This document shows, piece after piece, positions 27,647 through 37,350 of a stretch of 64,000 bases of DNA. The position numbers and the translations under genes were made by a program. The first letter of the stretch is position 1. Every line of letters begins with the position of its first letter. The notes beneath the pieces were generated by a model. That model ran no database searches, was not told the DNA's origin, and was given only the letters and a program-made list of their open reading frames with translations. Source of the DNA: Pseudomonas sp. PH1b (lineage in GTDB: Bacteria; Pseudomonadota; Gammaproteobacteria; Pseudomonadales; Pseudomonadaceae); the NCBI RefSeq assembly GCF_000633395.1, contig NZ_AYMU01000012.1, positions 171,049 through 235,048 of the forward strand, in the 5' to 3' direction.

Positions 27647-27664
27647 CATCACCTCCGAATATTA

Positions 27665-27697
27665 CGGACAAAATATTATTCCCATAATAATTTTCCG
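27665..27697. promoter_or_regulatory. Putative TetR-family operator palindrome
   Basis: An AT-rich imperfect inverted repeat with CGGA...AAAATATTATT on the left and AATAATTTTCCG on the right, centred about 35 bases upstream of the TetR start. Position and symmetry fit autoregulation. No experimental support. Confidence 0.5.
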
Positions 27698-27773
27698 CAA
27701 GCCGCCAGTGCGACCGTCGGTCAGAAGCGCAGGCGGAGGAAGAAAGGGAGAATTGGCTGAACGCCAGACAAAC

Positions 27774-27805
27774 AAAAGGGCCATTCAATAATCGAATGAC
27801 CCTTA
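27774..27805 (-). terminator. Terminator of the tRNA-Ala/Glu operon
   Basis: On the minus strand AAGGGTCATTC and GAATGGCCCTT pair (one G-U) around a seven-base loop, ending in a T run, just past the last tRNA-Glu. Confidence 0.85.
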
Positions 27806-27829
27806 TAAATCCCGCAGAGCGGGTAAACG

Positions 27830-27905
27830 TGGCGTCCCCTAGGGGACTCGAACCCCTGTTACCGCCGTGAAAGGGCGGTGTCCTAGGCCACTAGACGAAG
27901 GGGAC
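27830..27905 (-). tRNA. tRNA-Glu (TTC), copy 3 in transcription order
   Basis: 76 bases, acceptor GTCCCCT, anticodon TTC in CCTTTCACGG, encoded CCA. Confidence 0.98.
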
Positions 27906-27982
27906 ACAAACCTTCTGACAGCTGATCAGTGCTGAGTACTGATCGATTCAAGGCCGGTGTGGCCAGGCCTTGAACTGTGATT

Positions 27983-28058
<76 letters not shown>

Positions 28059-28110
28059 GGATTTTCGCCTCGCGGCGCAGCGATATCTTGCAACATCGCT
28101 TGTGTGAAAC

Positions 28111-28186
28111 TGGCGTCCCCTAGGGGACTCGAACCCCTGTTACCGCCGTGAAAGGGCGGTGTCCTAGGCCACTAGACGAAGGGGAC
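28111..28186 (-). tRNA. tRNA-Glu (TTC), copy 2
   Basis: Identical in sequence to the other two tRNA-Glu genes of the array; 76 bases with encoded CCA. Confidence 0.98.
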
Positions 28187-28265
28187 GCAAACCCTTCTGT
28201 ACAACTGATCAGTGCTGAGTACTGATCGATTCAAGGCCGGTGTGGCCAGGCCTTGAACTGTAAAT

Positions 28266-28341
<76 letters not shown>

Positions 28342-28393
28342 GGATTTTCGCCTCGCGGCGCAGCGACATCTTGCAACATCGCTTGTGTGAAAC

Positions 28394-28469
28394 TGGCGTC
28401 CCCTAGGGGACTCGAACCCCTGTTACCGCCGTGAAAGGGCGGTGTCCTAGGCCACTAGACGAAGGGGAC
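28394..28469 (-). tRNA. tRNA-Glu (TTC), copy 1
   Basis: First tRNA-Glu in transcription order; 76 bases, anticodon TTC, encoded CCA. Confidence 0.98.
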
Positions 28470-28548
28470 GCAAACCCTTCTGTACAACTGATCAGTGCTG
28501 AGTACTGATCGATTCAAGGCCGGTGTGGCCAGGCCCTGAACTGTAAAT

Positions 28549-28624
<76 letters not shown>

Positions 28625-28903
28625 TCGTCGGTGAGGACGGGGCGAATCTTAAGGGGCGATCGGGAGGCTGTCAATTTTTTTTGCGCTTTTTGGAAAAAAA
28701 TTTGCCGGGATAACAATCACTTACCGCCCCGCCCGGAAAACCCGGGGTTTTGCGGCTCTCTGCGCCTGCGGCGAGTTGCACAAAACACTCGCCGCAAGCC
28801 TCAAAGAACCATCAGAAGCCGCAATCAACCCGCCTGGCGCTTGAGTTTCAAGCGTAGTCGAAAAGCTCACCGCCCCTGTCGGTTCCCCTTCGGCAAAAAC
28901 GCC

Positions 28904-30385
28904 TCAGGCGATGGCGCCGAGGAGTTTTTCCCATTCCTTGTTTTCTTTCTTCGACACACCACCCAGCAGATCGATGGCCTGGCGCAGACGGAAACGGGTC
29001 AGGTCCGGACCGAGGATTTCCATGGCATCGAGCACCGACACCGAACTGGCCTGGCCAGTAATGGCAGCAAACATCAGCGGCATGGCATCGCGCAGTTTCA
29101 GCTCCAGAGACTCGACCACCGCCTGGATGGTCGCGGTGATGCTGTCTTTCTCCCACTGACGCAGGCTTTCGAGCTTCCACAGGATCAATTGCATCAGCTG
29201 ACGCACCTGATCGCCGGACAGCTTCTTGGACTCGAACAGCTTGGCATCCGGGTTCACGCCACCGGCGAAGAAGAAGCCGGCCAAGGGTGCGATCTGGCTG
29301 AAGGTCTCGACCCGGCCCTGTACGTGCGGTGCGATCTTCATCATGTATTCGGGGTTCAGCGCCCAGGTTTGCACCCGGCTGGCGAACTCTTCCACCGGCA
29401 GGTCACGCAGCCACTGGCCGTTGAGCCAGGAAAGCTTCTCGATATCAAAAATCGGACCGCCCAGGGAAACCCGCGACAAGTCGAAGTTGTCGACCATTTC
29501 CTGCAGCGAGAACTTCTCGCGCTCATCCGGCATCGACCAGCCCATGCGGCCCAGGTAGTTGAGCATGGCTTCAGGCATGAAGCCCATGCGCTCGTAGAAG
29601 GTCACCGAGGTCGGGTTCTTGCGCTTGGACAGCTTGCTCTTGTCCGGGTTGCGCAGCAGCGGCATGTAGCACAGCTGCGGTTGCTCCCAGCCGAAGTATT
29701 CGTACAGCAGGATCAGTTTCGGCGCCGACGGCAGCCACTCTTCGCCGCGCAGTACGTGGGTGATGCCCATCAGATGGTCGTCGACCACGTTGGCCAGGAA
29801 GTAGGTCGGCAGGCCATCGGTCTTCATCAGGACCTGCATGTCCATGCGATCCCAGGGGATTTCGACATCGCCGCGCAGCAGGTCCGGCACCACACAGACA
29901 CCTTCGGTAGGCACCTTCATGCGGATCACGTGAGGCTCACCTGCCGCCAGGCGCTGGGCCACTTCTTCCTTGGACAGCAGCAAGGCACGACCGTCGTAGC
30001 GCGGGGTTTCGCCGCGAGCCATCTGCTCGGCACGCATCTGGTCCAGCTCCTCAGCGGTGCAGAAGCACGGGAAGGCATGCCCCAGATCCACCAACTGCTG
30101 GGCATACTTCTGGTAGATGTCGCCACGCTCGCTCTGGCGATACGGACCGTGCGGACCACCCACATCCGGGCCTTCGCTCCAGTTGATGCCCAGCCAGCGC
30201 AAGGCATCGAAGATCTGCTGCTCGGACTCACGGGTCGAACGCAACTGGTCGGTGTCTTCGATACGCAGGATGAACTCACCGCCATGCTGCTTGGCAAAGC
30301 AATAGTTGAACAAAGCGATGTAAGCGGTACCTACGTGGGGATCCCCGGTAGGCGATGGCGCGATGCGCGTGCGGACGGTGGTCAT
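28904..30385 (-). CDS. gltX: Glutamyl-tRNA synthetase
   Basis: Class I synthetase charging tRNA-Glu, 493 residues. The HIGH-type motif is in APSPTGDPHVGTAY near residues 9-21, LRIEDTDQ follows, and the KMSKS-type loop is KLSKRKNPTSV near residue 250. The anticodon-binding domain is C-terminal. I start at MTTVRTRIAPSPTG; upstream in-frame ATGs would add residues not seen in the family. It lies directly upstream of the three tRNA-Glu genes that encode its substrate. Confidence 0.97.
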   Translation of the reverse strand: MTTVRTRIAPSPTGDPHVGTAYIALFNYCFAKQHGGEFILRIEDTDQLRSTRESEQQIFDALRWLGINWSEGPDVGGPHGPYRQSERGDIYQKYAQQLVDLGHAFPCFCTAEELDQMRAEQMARGETPRYDGRALLLSKEEVAQRLAAGEPHVIRMKVPTEGVCVVPDLLRGDVEIPWDRMDMQVLMKTDGLPTYFLANVVDDHLMGITHVLRGEEWLPSAPKLILLYEYFGWEQPQLCYMPLLRNPDKSKLSKRKNPTSVTFYERMGFMPEAMLNYLGRMGWSMPDEREKFSLQEMVDNFDLSRVSLGGPIFDIEKLSWLNGQWLRDLPVEEFASRVQTWALNPEYMMKIAPHVQGRVETFSQIAPLAGFFFAGGVNPDAKLFESKKLSGDQVRQLMQLILWKLESLRQWEKDSITATIQAVVESLELKLRDAMPLMFAAITGQASSVSVLDAMEILGPDLTRFRLRQAIDLLGGVSKKENKEWEKLLGAIA

Positions 30386-30617
30386 GGCATGTCTCGAAAA
30401 GAATAGAAAAGCGAAGAATAAAACAGGGGGCGAATGGTAACAGGCGACACCAGCCCGGCTCCAGTAAGGAGGGCATTTAAGCCAAGGTCGCGACTTCGAG
30501 GCGCTGCGCGCGCCAGGAATGGCCAATAATCAATACGGACCATTTACCACCCGGGAGCTATATGCCAGATTCGCCCGCTGATAAATCTCCTTACACTTTA
30601 TTGGCTACAACCTGCCC

Positions 30618-31664
30618 ATGCCTGCCCAACTCAAGCGCCGCCTGTTCACCTTCCTGTCCCTGGTCCTGTTGATCGCCCTGGGGTTCCTGGCCCATTGGTG
30701 GTTCCACGGACGCTTTTATGAAACCACCGACAACGCCTACGTCCAGGGCGAGATCACCCGAGTCTCCAGCCAGTTGAGCGCCCGCATAGATGAGGTGCTG
30801 GTACAGGACAACCAGCATGTAGAGAAAGGCCAATTGCTGGTGCGCCTGGAAGGCGAGGACTTCCAGCTGGCCGTGGACCGCGCCCAGGCAGCCCTGGCCA
30901 CCCGGGAGGCCGAACGCCTGCAGGCCCAGAGCAAACTGACCCAGCAAGCCAGCCTGATTGCCGCCAGCGAAGCCCAAGTGGCCTCAAGCCAGGCCAGTCT
31001 CGGCCGCTCGCAGATCGATCTGTCCCGGGCACAGACCCTGCGCAAGCCCGGATACGTTTCCGAAGAACGGGTCACCACCCTCTCCGCCGACAACCATATC
31101 GCCCGCTCGCAAGTAGCCAAGGCCCAGGCCGACCTGCAAGGGCAGCGCCAGCAGGTCAACGCCCTGAGCGCCGAGATCAAGCGCCTTGATGCGCAGATTG
31201 CCAACGCTCGGGCCGACCTGGCCCAGGTCCAGCTGAATCTCACCCGCAGCGCGATCCACGCCCCCATCAGCGGCCTCATCGGCCAGCGCGCCGCACGCAA
31301 CGGCCAGGTAGTCCAGGCCGGTGCCTATCTGCTGTCGATCGTCCCCGACCAGGACATTTGGGTCCAGGCCAACTTCAAGGAAACCCAGATCGGCCACATG
31401 CAGCCCGGGCAGCAGGCCGAGCTGACCTTCGATGCCTACGGCGACACGCCGATCCAGGCCCGGGTCGAGAGCCTGTTCGCCGCCTCGGGCGCGCAGTTCA
31501 GCCTGCTGCCGCCAGACAACGCCACCGGCAACTTCACCAAAGTGGTACAGCGTATCCCGGTCAAGCTGACCTTCGCCGCCGACAACCCGCTGCAGGGCAA
31601 GATTCGCCCGGGCATGTCCGTGACCGTCAAGGTCAACGTCAAAGACCCAGTCGATGGCCGGTGA
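30618..31664 (+). CDS. HlyD/EmrA-type membrane fusion protein
   Basis: A 348-residue periplasmic adaptor for drug efflux. One N-terminal TM helix (FTFLSLVLLIALGFLAHWW, about 9-28) is followed by the first lipoyl half YVQGEITRVSSQ..VEKGQLLVRLE, a long alpha-helical hairpin (about 75-195), the second lipoyl half SAPISGLIG-like stretch at about 210-225, and a beta-barrel. The last 11 bases overlap the start of the DHA2 transporter, so the pair is translated together. Confidence 0.92.
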   Translation: MPAQLKRRLFTFLSLVLLIALGFLAHWWFHGRFYETTDNAYVQGEITRVSSQLSARIDEVLVQDNQHVEKGQLLVRLEGEDFQLAVDRAQAALATREAERLQAQSKLTQQASLIAASEAQVASSQASLGRSQIDLSRAQTLRKPGYVSEERVTTLSADNHIARSQVAKAQADLQGQRQQVNALSAEIKRLDAQIANARADLAQVQLNLTRSAIHAPISGLIGQRAARNGQVVQAGAYLLSIVPDQDIWVQANFKETQIGHMQPGQQAELTFDAYGDTPIQARVESLFAASGAQFSLLPPDNATGNFTKVVQRIPVKLTFAADNPLQGKIRPGMSVTVKVNVKDPVDGR

Positions 31665-33204
31665 TCAACTGCTGCGCCCGGAGGGAGAGCCCACCCGGCG
31701 CGACTGGATCGCAGTGATGAGCGCCATGCTCGGCGCGTTCATGGCGGTGCTGGATATCCAGATCACCAACTCTTCGCTCAAGGACATCCAGGGCGCACTC
31801 TCCGCCACCCTGGAGGAAGGCTCGTGGATCTCCACCTCCTACCTGGTGGCGGAAATCATCATGATCCCCCTCACCGCGTGGCTGGTGCAGTTGCTCTCGG
31901 CACGCCGGCTGGCGGTCTGGGTCTCGGTGGGTTTCCTGATTGCCTCCCTGCTCTGCTCCATGGCCTGGAGCCTGGAAAGCATGATCGTGTTCCGCGCCCT
32001 GCAAGGCTTCACCGGTGGTGCGCTGATCCCCCTGGCGTTCACCCTGACCCTGATCAAGCTCCCCGAGCATCACCGAGCCAAAGGCATGGCGATGTTCGCC
32101 ATGACCGCCACCTTCGCCCCCTCCATCGGCCCCACCATCGGCGGCTGGCTGACGGAGAACTGGGGCTGGGAATACATCTTCTATATCAACGTGCCGCCGG
32201 GCCTGCTGATGATTGCCGGCCTGCTCTACGGCCTGGAAAAGAAGGAAGCCCACTGGGAGCTGCTGAAAAGCACCGACTACGCTGGCATTCTCACCCTCGG
32301 ACTGGGGCTGGGCTGCCTGCAGGTGTTTCTTGAAGAGGGCCACCGCAAGGACTGGCTGGAATCGAGCCTGATCGTGAGCCTGGGCAGCATTGCCCTGCTC
32401 AGCCTGATCACTTTTGTGATCGTGCAGGTATCCAGGCCCAACCCGCTGATCAACCTGGGCATCCTGCGCAATCGCAACTGCGGCCTGTCGAGCATCTCCA
32501 GCCTGGGCATGGGGGTCGGCCTGTATGGCTCGATCTATCTGCTGCCGCTGTACCTGGCACAGATCCAGAACTACAACGCCCTGCAGATCGGCGAAGTCAT
32601 CATGTGGATGGGGGTGCCGCAGTTGTTCCTGATCCCCCTGGTGCCCAAGCTGATGCAGTTCATTTCACCAAAGTGGCTGTGCACCCTGGGTTTTGGTCTG
32701 TTCGGGCTGGCGAGCTTCTCTTCCGGGGTGCTCAACCCGGACTTCGCCGGGCCGCAGTTCAACCAGATCCAGATCATCCGCGCCCTCGGCCAGCCGCTGA
32801 TCATGGTCACCATCTCGCTGATCGCCACGGCTTATATACAACCCCAGGACGCAGGATCGGCCTCCAGCCTGTTCAACATCCTGCGCAACCTCGGCGGTGC
32901 GATCGGCATCGCCTTGCTGGCGACCCTGCTGGACGCCCGGACCAAGACCTATTTCGACTACCTGCGCGAAGCCGTGGTGCCGAGCAACCCGCAGGTGGCG
33001 GAACGCCTGGCCGCACTGACCGAGAAATTCGGCAGCGAAACCGCGGCCCTGGGCAAGCTCAGTGAGATCACCCACCAGCAGGCGCAGATCATGGCCTACA
33101 ACGACGCCTTCCATTTTGTCGGGATTGCCTTGGGGGTCAGCATGCTGGCTATCCTGCTGACCAAGGCCCTGCCCAAAGGCTTGAAGGCCGGCGAAGCTCA
33201 CTGA
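31654..33204 (+). CDS. DHA2-family (EmrB/QacA) drug efflux MFS transporter
   Basis: A 516-residue, 14-TM major-facilitator protein. Motif C-like MTATFAPSIGPTIGGWL is in TM5, and the N-terminal LGAFMAVLDIQITNSSL is typical of EmrB (the conserved Asp in TM1). It would export hydrophobic drugs or uncouplers through the adjacent EmrA-type adaptor and an outer-membrane channel encoded elsewhere. No local regulator gene is seen. Confidence 0.93.
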   Translation: MAGDQLLRPEGEPTRRDWIAVMSAMLGAFMAVLDIQITNSSLKDIQGALSATLEEGSWISTSYLVAEIIMIPLTAWLVQLLSARRLAVWVSVGFLIASLLCSMAWSLESMIVFRALQGFTGGALIPLAFTLTLIKLPEHHRAKGMAMFAMTATFAPSIGPTIGGWLTENWGWEYIFYINVPPGLLMIAGLLYGLEKKEAHWELLKSTDYAGILTLGLGLGCLQVFLEEGHRKDWLESSLIVSLGSIALLSLITFVIVQVSRPNPLINLGILRNRNCGLSSISSLGMGVGLYGSIYLLPLYLAQIQNYNALQIGEVIMWMGVPQLFLIPLVPKLMQFISPKWLCTLGFGLFGLASFSSGVLNPDFAGPQFNQIQIIRALGQPLIMVTISLIATAYIQPQDAGSASSLFNILRNLGGAIGIALLATLLDARTKTYFDYLREAVVPSNPQVAERLAALTEKFGSETAALGKLSEITHQQAQIMAYNDAFHFVGIALGVSMLAILLTKALPKGLKAGEAH

Positions 33205-33219
33205 CCTGAAGTTGCCAGG

Positions 33220-33303
33220 TGTGGGAGCTGGCTCGCCAGCGAAGAGGCCACCACCCCTTGCACAGGACTTGAGGACCTCTTCGCCGGCGAGCCGGCTCCT
33301 ACG
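33220..33303. repeat. Inverted REP pair (Pseudomonas type)
   Basis: GTGGGAGCTGGCTCGCCAGCGAA on the left and its near-perfect complement, TTCGCCGGCGAGCCGGCTCCTAC, on the right, separated by about 40 bases, form a head-to-head REP doublet. It lies between the convergent efflux and uvrB genes, the usual place for such elements, and may also aid termination. Confidence 0.92.
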
Positions 33304-33315
33304 GGATGGGCGAGA

Positions 33316-35331
33316 TCAGAGGGTCAGCAGGCGCTCGCGCAACTTGCTGATCTCGTCACGCATCTGCGCTGCCGCTTCGAACTCAAGGTCGCGGGCAAGC
33401 TGGTACATCTTCTCTTCAAGCTGGCGAATACGCTTGGTGATCTCGCTCGGCGAACGCAATTCGTTTTCGTAGCGGGCGTTTTCCTCGGCGGCCTTGGCCA
33501 TGCCCTTGCGCTTCTTGCTGCGCGAGCCCGGCACGGTGGCGCCTTCCATGATGTCGGCGACATCCTTGAACACGCCCTTGGGGGTGATGCCGTTGGCCAG
33601 GTTAAAGGCGATCTGCTTGTCGCGGCGACGCTCGGTTTCGCCGATCGCCCGCTCCATCGAACCGGTGATGCGGTCGGCATAGAGAATCGCCCGGCCATTG
33701 AGGTTACGCGCGGCCCGGCCGATGGTCTGGATCAACGAACGTTCGGAACGCAGGAAACCTTCCTTGTCGGCGTCGAGAATCGCCACCAGGGACACCTCCG
33801 GCATGTCCAGACCTTCGCGCAGCAGGTTGATCCCCACCAGCACGTCGAATGTCCCCAGACGCAGGTCGCGGATGATTTCCACCCGCTCCACGGTGTCGAT
33901 GTCCGAGTGCAGGTAGCGCACCCGCACGCCGTGGTCGGCCAGGTAATCGGTGAGGTCTTCGGCCATGCGCTTGGTCAGGGTAGTGACCAGCACTCGCTCT
34001 TCCACTGCAACCCGCTTGGTGATTTCCGACAGCAGGTCGTCCACCTGGGTCAGGGCCGGGCGCACTTCCACTTGCGGGTCCACCAGCCCGGTGGGGCGCA
34101 CCACCTGCTCCACCACGCGGCCGGCGTGCTCGGCTTCATAGTTGCCCGGAGTGGCGGAAACGAAGATGGTCTGTGGACTCACCCCTTCCCACTCGTCAAA
34201 ACGCATTGGCCGGTTATCCAGAGCCGATGGCAGGCGGAAGCCGTACTCAACCAGGGTTTCCTTGCGCGAGCGGTCGCCCTTATACATGGCGCCGACCTGG
34301 GGCACGCTGACGTGGGATTCGTCGATCACCAGCAAGGCATCCGCCGGCAGGTAGTCGTACAAGGTAGGTGGCGCGGCGCCAGCGGGACGCCCCGAAAGGT
34401 AGCGCGAGTAGTTCTCGATGCCGTTGCAGTAGCCCAGTTCGAGGATCATCTCCAGATCGAAACGGGTGCGCTGCTCCAGGCGCTGGGCTTCCACCAGCTT
34501 GTTGTTGGAACGCAGGTACTCCAGGCGTTCCTGCAACTCCACCTTGATCCCTTCGATGGCATCCAGCAGGGTTTCCCGCGGGGTCACGTAGTGGCTCTTG
34601 GGGTAGAAGGTGAAGCGCGGCAGTTTGCGGATCACTTCGCCGGTCAGCGGATCGAAGGCACTGATGCTTTCCACCTCGTCGTCGAACAGCTCGATGCGGA
34701 TCGCTTCCAGGTCCGATTCCGCCGGATAGATGTCGATCACGTCGCCACGCACGCGGAAGGTGGCGCGGGCAAAGTCCATGTCGTTGCGGGTGTACTGCAA
34801 GTCCGCCAGGCGGCGCAGCAAGGCGCGCTGGTCGAGCTTGTCGCCACGGTCCACGTGCAGGACCATCTTCAGGTAGGTTTCCGGGCTGCCCAGGCCATAG
34901 ATGCAGGACACCGTGGTAACGATGATGGCGTCCTTGCGCTCCAGCAGCGCCTTGGTCGCAGACAGGCGCATCTGCTCGATATGGTCGTTGATCGAGGCGT
35001 CCTTCTCGATGAAGGTATCGGACGACGGCACATAGGCCTCGGGCTGGTAGTAGTCGTAGTAGGAAACGAAGTACTCCACCGCATTGTTCGGGAAGAACGC
35101 CTTGAACTCGCCGTACAACTGCGCCGCCAGGGTCTTGTTCGGTGCCAGTACCAGGGTCGGGCGCTGCACCTGGGCGATCACGTTGGCGATACTGAAGGTC
35201 TTGCCCGAGCCGGTTACGCCGAGCAAGGTCTGGTGCGCCAGCCCGGCCTCGATGCCTTCGACCATCAGGCGGATGGCTTCCGGCTGGTCGCCGGCGGGCT
35301 GGAAGCGGGTGACAAGCTGGAATTCAGACAT
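33316..35331 (-). CDS. uvrB: UvrABC excinuclease subunit B
   Basis: Damage-verifying helicase-like subunit of nucleotide excision repair, 671 residues. Walker A is in GVTGSGKTFSIANV (about residues 38-51), the beta-hairpin region is YYDYYQPEAYVP (about 92-103), helicase motif VI is QTIGRAARNLNGRA (about 537-550), and the C-terminal UVR motif (about 630-665) would bind UvrC. I looked for a LexA box upstream and did not find one. Confidence 0.98.
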   Translation of the reverse strand: MSEFQLVTRFQPAGDQPEAIRLMVEGIEAGLAHQTLLGVTGSGKTFSIANVIAQVQRPTLVLAPNKTLAAQLYGEFKAFFPNNAVEYFVSYYDYYQPEAYVPSSDTFIEKDASINDHIEQMRLSATKALLERKDAIIVTTVSCIYGLGSPETYLKMVLHVDRGDKLDQRALLRRLADLQYTRNDMDFARATFRVRGDVIDIYPAESDLEAIRIELFDDEVESISAFDPLTGEVIRKLPRFTFYPKSHYVTPRETLLDAIEGIKVELQERLEYLRSNNKLVEAQRLEQRTRFDLEMILELGYCNGIENYSRYLSGRPAGAAPPTLYDYLPADALLVIDESHVSVPQVGAMYKGDRSRKETLVEYGFRLPSALDNRPMRFDEWEGVSPQTIFVSATPGNYEAEHAGRVVEQVVRPTGLVDPQVEVRPALTQVDDLLSEITKRVAVEERVLVTTLTKRMAEDLTDYLADHGVRVRYLHSDIDTVERVEIIRDLRLGTFDVLVGINLLREGLDMPEVSLVAILDADKEGFLRSERSLIQTIGRAARNLNGRAILYADRITGSMERAIGETERRRDKQIAFNLANGITPKGVFKDVADIMEGATVPGSRSKKRKGMAKAAEENARYENELRSPSEITKRIRQLEEKMYQLARDLEFEAAAQMRDEISKLRERLLTL

Positions 35332-35668
35332 AACGTACCTCTGGGATCATTCCTGCGCGGCGGGACCGGACAGCAACGAGAAAGACCGCGCACGACCCAT
35401 GTCGCCGAGGAAAAAAACGGGAATATCCATGATGTGGAGCCAAATACCACAGCTTTCAAGGTAAAGGCCTGACAACCGCCATTCACCTGTTTATTGCAAT
35501 AAGACTAACGGTCGAAAAATAAAGCGAAAAACTTGTCGCAAAAGGTCATTAGCCTGTCGCCCCCCGCGATGATGGCCTCTATACTAGCTCCCCGTTTGTG
35601 CACCGCTCTAGTGCATTCGGCTGGAGCGCGACACGTCCCTCCACACTCCATTCAGAGCCGCCGTAAAA
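35332..35668. promoter_or_regulatory. Divergent promoter region, uvrB / aminotransferase
   Basis: A 337-base gene-free interval between divergent genes. A TATACT -10 candidate for the aminotransferase is at 35580-35585, without a clear -35. No operator or further gene was recognised. Confidence 0.45.
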
Positions 35669-36865
35669 ATGAGCCTGTTCTCCGCTGTCGAAATGGCACC
35701 ACGCGATCCAATCCTGGGCCTCAACGAAGCATTCAACGCCGACACCCGTACCAACAAGGTCAACCTTGGGGTGGGCGTGTACTGCAACGAGGAGGGACGC
35801 ATTCCACTCCTGCGCGCCGTTGTCGAAGCCGAGACGATTCGCGCCGCCCAACACGCTTCCCGTGGCTACCTGCCGATCGACGGCATCGCCGCCTACGACC
35901 AGGCGGTACAGAAGCTGCTGTTCGGCAACGACTCGCCATTGCTGGCCGCTGGCCGCGTGGTCACCACCCAGGCCGTGGGCGGCACCGGCGCACTGAAGAT
36001 CGGTGCCGACTTCCTCAAGCAACTACTGCCCAACGCCGTAGTGGCCATCAGTGACCCGAGCTGGGAAAACCACCGCGCGCTGTTCGAAACCGCCGGCTTC
36101 CCGGTGCAGAACTACCGCTATTACGACGCCGCCACCCACGACGTGAACCGTGCCGGCCTGCTGGAGGACCTCAACGCCCTGCCAGCCCAGTCGATCGTGG
36201 TGCTGCACGCCTGCTGCCACAACCCGACCGGTGTCGACCTGAGCCCAGAGGACTGGAAAAACGTCCTGGACGTGGTCAAGGCAAAAAACCTGGTGCCATT
36301 CCTCGACATGGCCTACCAGGGCTTTGGCGCCGGCATCGACGAAGACGCCGCAGCGGTGCGCCTGTTCGCCGAATCGGGCCTGACCTTCTTCGTATCCAGC
36401 TCCTTCTCCAAGTCGTTCTCGCTGTACGGCGAACGTGTAGGCGCACTGTCCATCGTCAGCAGCTCGAAAGAAGAAAGTGCCCGCGTGCTGTCCCAGGTCA
36501 AGCGCGTGATCCGCACCAACTATTCGAACCCGCCAACCCACGGTGCAACCATCGTTGCCGCCGTGCTGAACAGCCCGGAACTGCGCGCCCAGTGGGAGCA
36601 GGAACTGGCAGAAATGCGCCTGCGGATCCGTGGCATGCGCACCCAGATGGTCGACCTGCTGGCCAAGGGCGCGCCAGCGCACGACTTCAGCTTCGTCGGC
36701 CGCCAGTGCGGCATGTTCTCCTACTCCGGCCTGACCGTTGAGCAAGTCACCCGCCTGCGCAACGAGTTCGGCATCTATGCCCTGGACACCGGCCGCATCT
36801 GCGTTGCCGCGCTGAACCAGAACAACATCGACGTGGTGACCAAGGCCATCCTCCAGGTGATCTGA
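35669..36865 (+). CDS. Aromatic/aspartate aminotransferase (class I, TyrB/AspC-like)
   Basis: PLP-dependent transaminase of 398 residues, the normal length for the AspC/TyrB subgroup. It begins MSLFSAVEMAPRDPILGLNE. The substrate-binding NKVNLGVGVYCNEEG is near residue 30-45, the PLP-binding HACCHNPTGVD near 189-199, and the Schiff-base Lys in SSSFSKSFSLYGERVG near 245-260. Cannot separate aspartate from aromatic preference by eye. Same neighbour order, next to uvrB, as I recall for PA3139. Confidence 0.93.
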   Translation: MSLFSAVEMAPRDPILGLNEAFNADTRTNKVNLGVGVYCNEEGRIPLLRAVVEAETIRAAQHASRGYLPIDGIAAYDQAVQKLLFGNDSPLLAAGRVVTTQAVGGTGALKIGADFLKQLLPNAVVAISDPSWENHRALFETAGFPVQNYRYYDAATHDVNRAGLLEDLNALPAQSIVVLHACCHNPTGVDLSPEDWKNVLDVVKAKNLVPFLDMAYQGFGAGIDEDAAAVRLFAESGLTFFVSSSFSKSFSLYGERVGALSIVSSSKEESARVLSQVKRVIRTNYSNPPTHGATIVAAVLNSPELRAQWEQELAEMRLRIRGMRTQMVDLLAKGAPAHDFSFVGRQCGMFSYSGLTVEQVTRLRNEFGIYALDTGRICVAALNQNNIDVVTKAILQVI

Positions 36866-36880
36866 TTCACAGCCGTCGCA

Positions 36881-36913
36881 AAAAAGGGGAAGCCGCCAGG
36901 CTTCCCCTTTTTT
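36881..36913 (+). terminator. Terminator of the aminotransferase gene
   Basis: AGGGGAAGCC and GGCTTCCCCT form a strong stem with a four-base loop, followed by six T residues, 16 bases past the stop codon. Confidence 0.93.
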
Positions 36914-36992
36914 ATGCTCACAATTCTGTTGATCGCGGCCGCCCTCGCACCCGCTAGACTGTGACCTTGCCTCCAGCTGAACGAGACCTCCA

Positions 36993-37190
36993 ATGAAAGA
37001 CGATGACCTGCGGGCTGACCGCGATGAACTGGAGCACTACCTGCCCCGCACGCAGAAACGCCAGAAGAGCCTGGTGCTGCAAATTGCCCTCGGGGTATTT
37101 CTCGGCGGGCTGGCGCTGTGGCTGGTGCAACTGGCCGCCACTTCGCTGATGGCCAAACTCATGCTCGGAACCCTGACCTTCGGTGGCTGA
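36993..37190 (+). CDS. Small membrane protein of unknown function
   Basis: A 65-residue protein with a charged N-terminal half (KDDDLRADRDELEHYL, then KRQK) and a hydrophobic helix (about residues 28-50). Predicted single-span membrane protein with a cytoplasmic charged tail. No family recognised. It stands alone between the aminotransferase terminator and tRNA-Asn. I accept it because composition and codon use look real; the ribosome site is weak. Confidence 0.6.
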   Translation: MKDDDLRADRDELEHYLPRTQKRQKSLVLQIALGVFLGGLALWLVQLAATSLMAKLMLGTLTFGG

Positions 37191-37274
37191 AGCACAGGAC
37201 TCAGGGCGGCAGAAAATCATTTTTTCATCGCAGCCGCTTGACTTCCCTTTTTGAATCAGTAAGATACGGCGCAT

Positions 37275-37350
<76 letters not shown>

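Noticed and set aside
35332..35668. LexA (SOS) box upstream of uvrB
   Set aside because: The nearest match, CTGTTTATTGCAATAAG near 35487, lacks the required CTGT-N8-ACAG symmetry.
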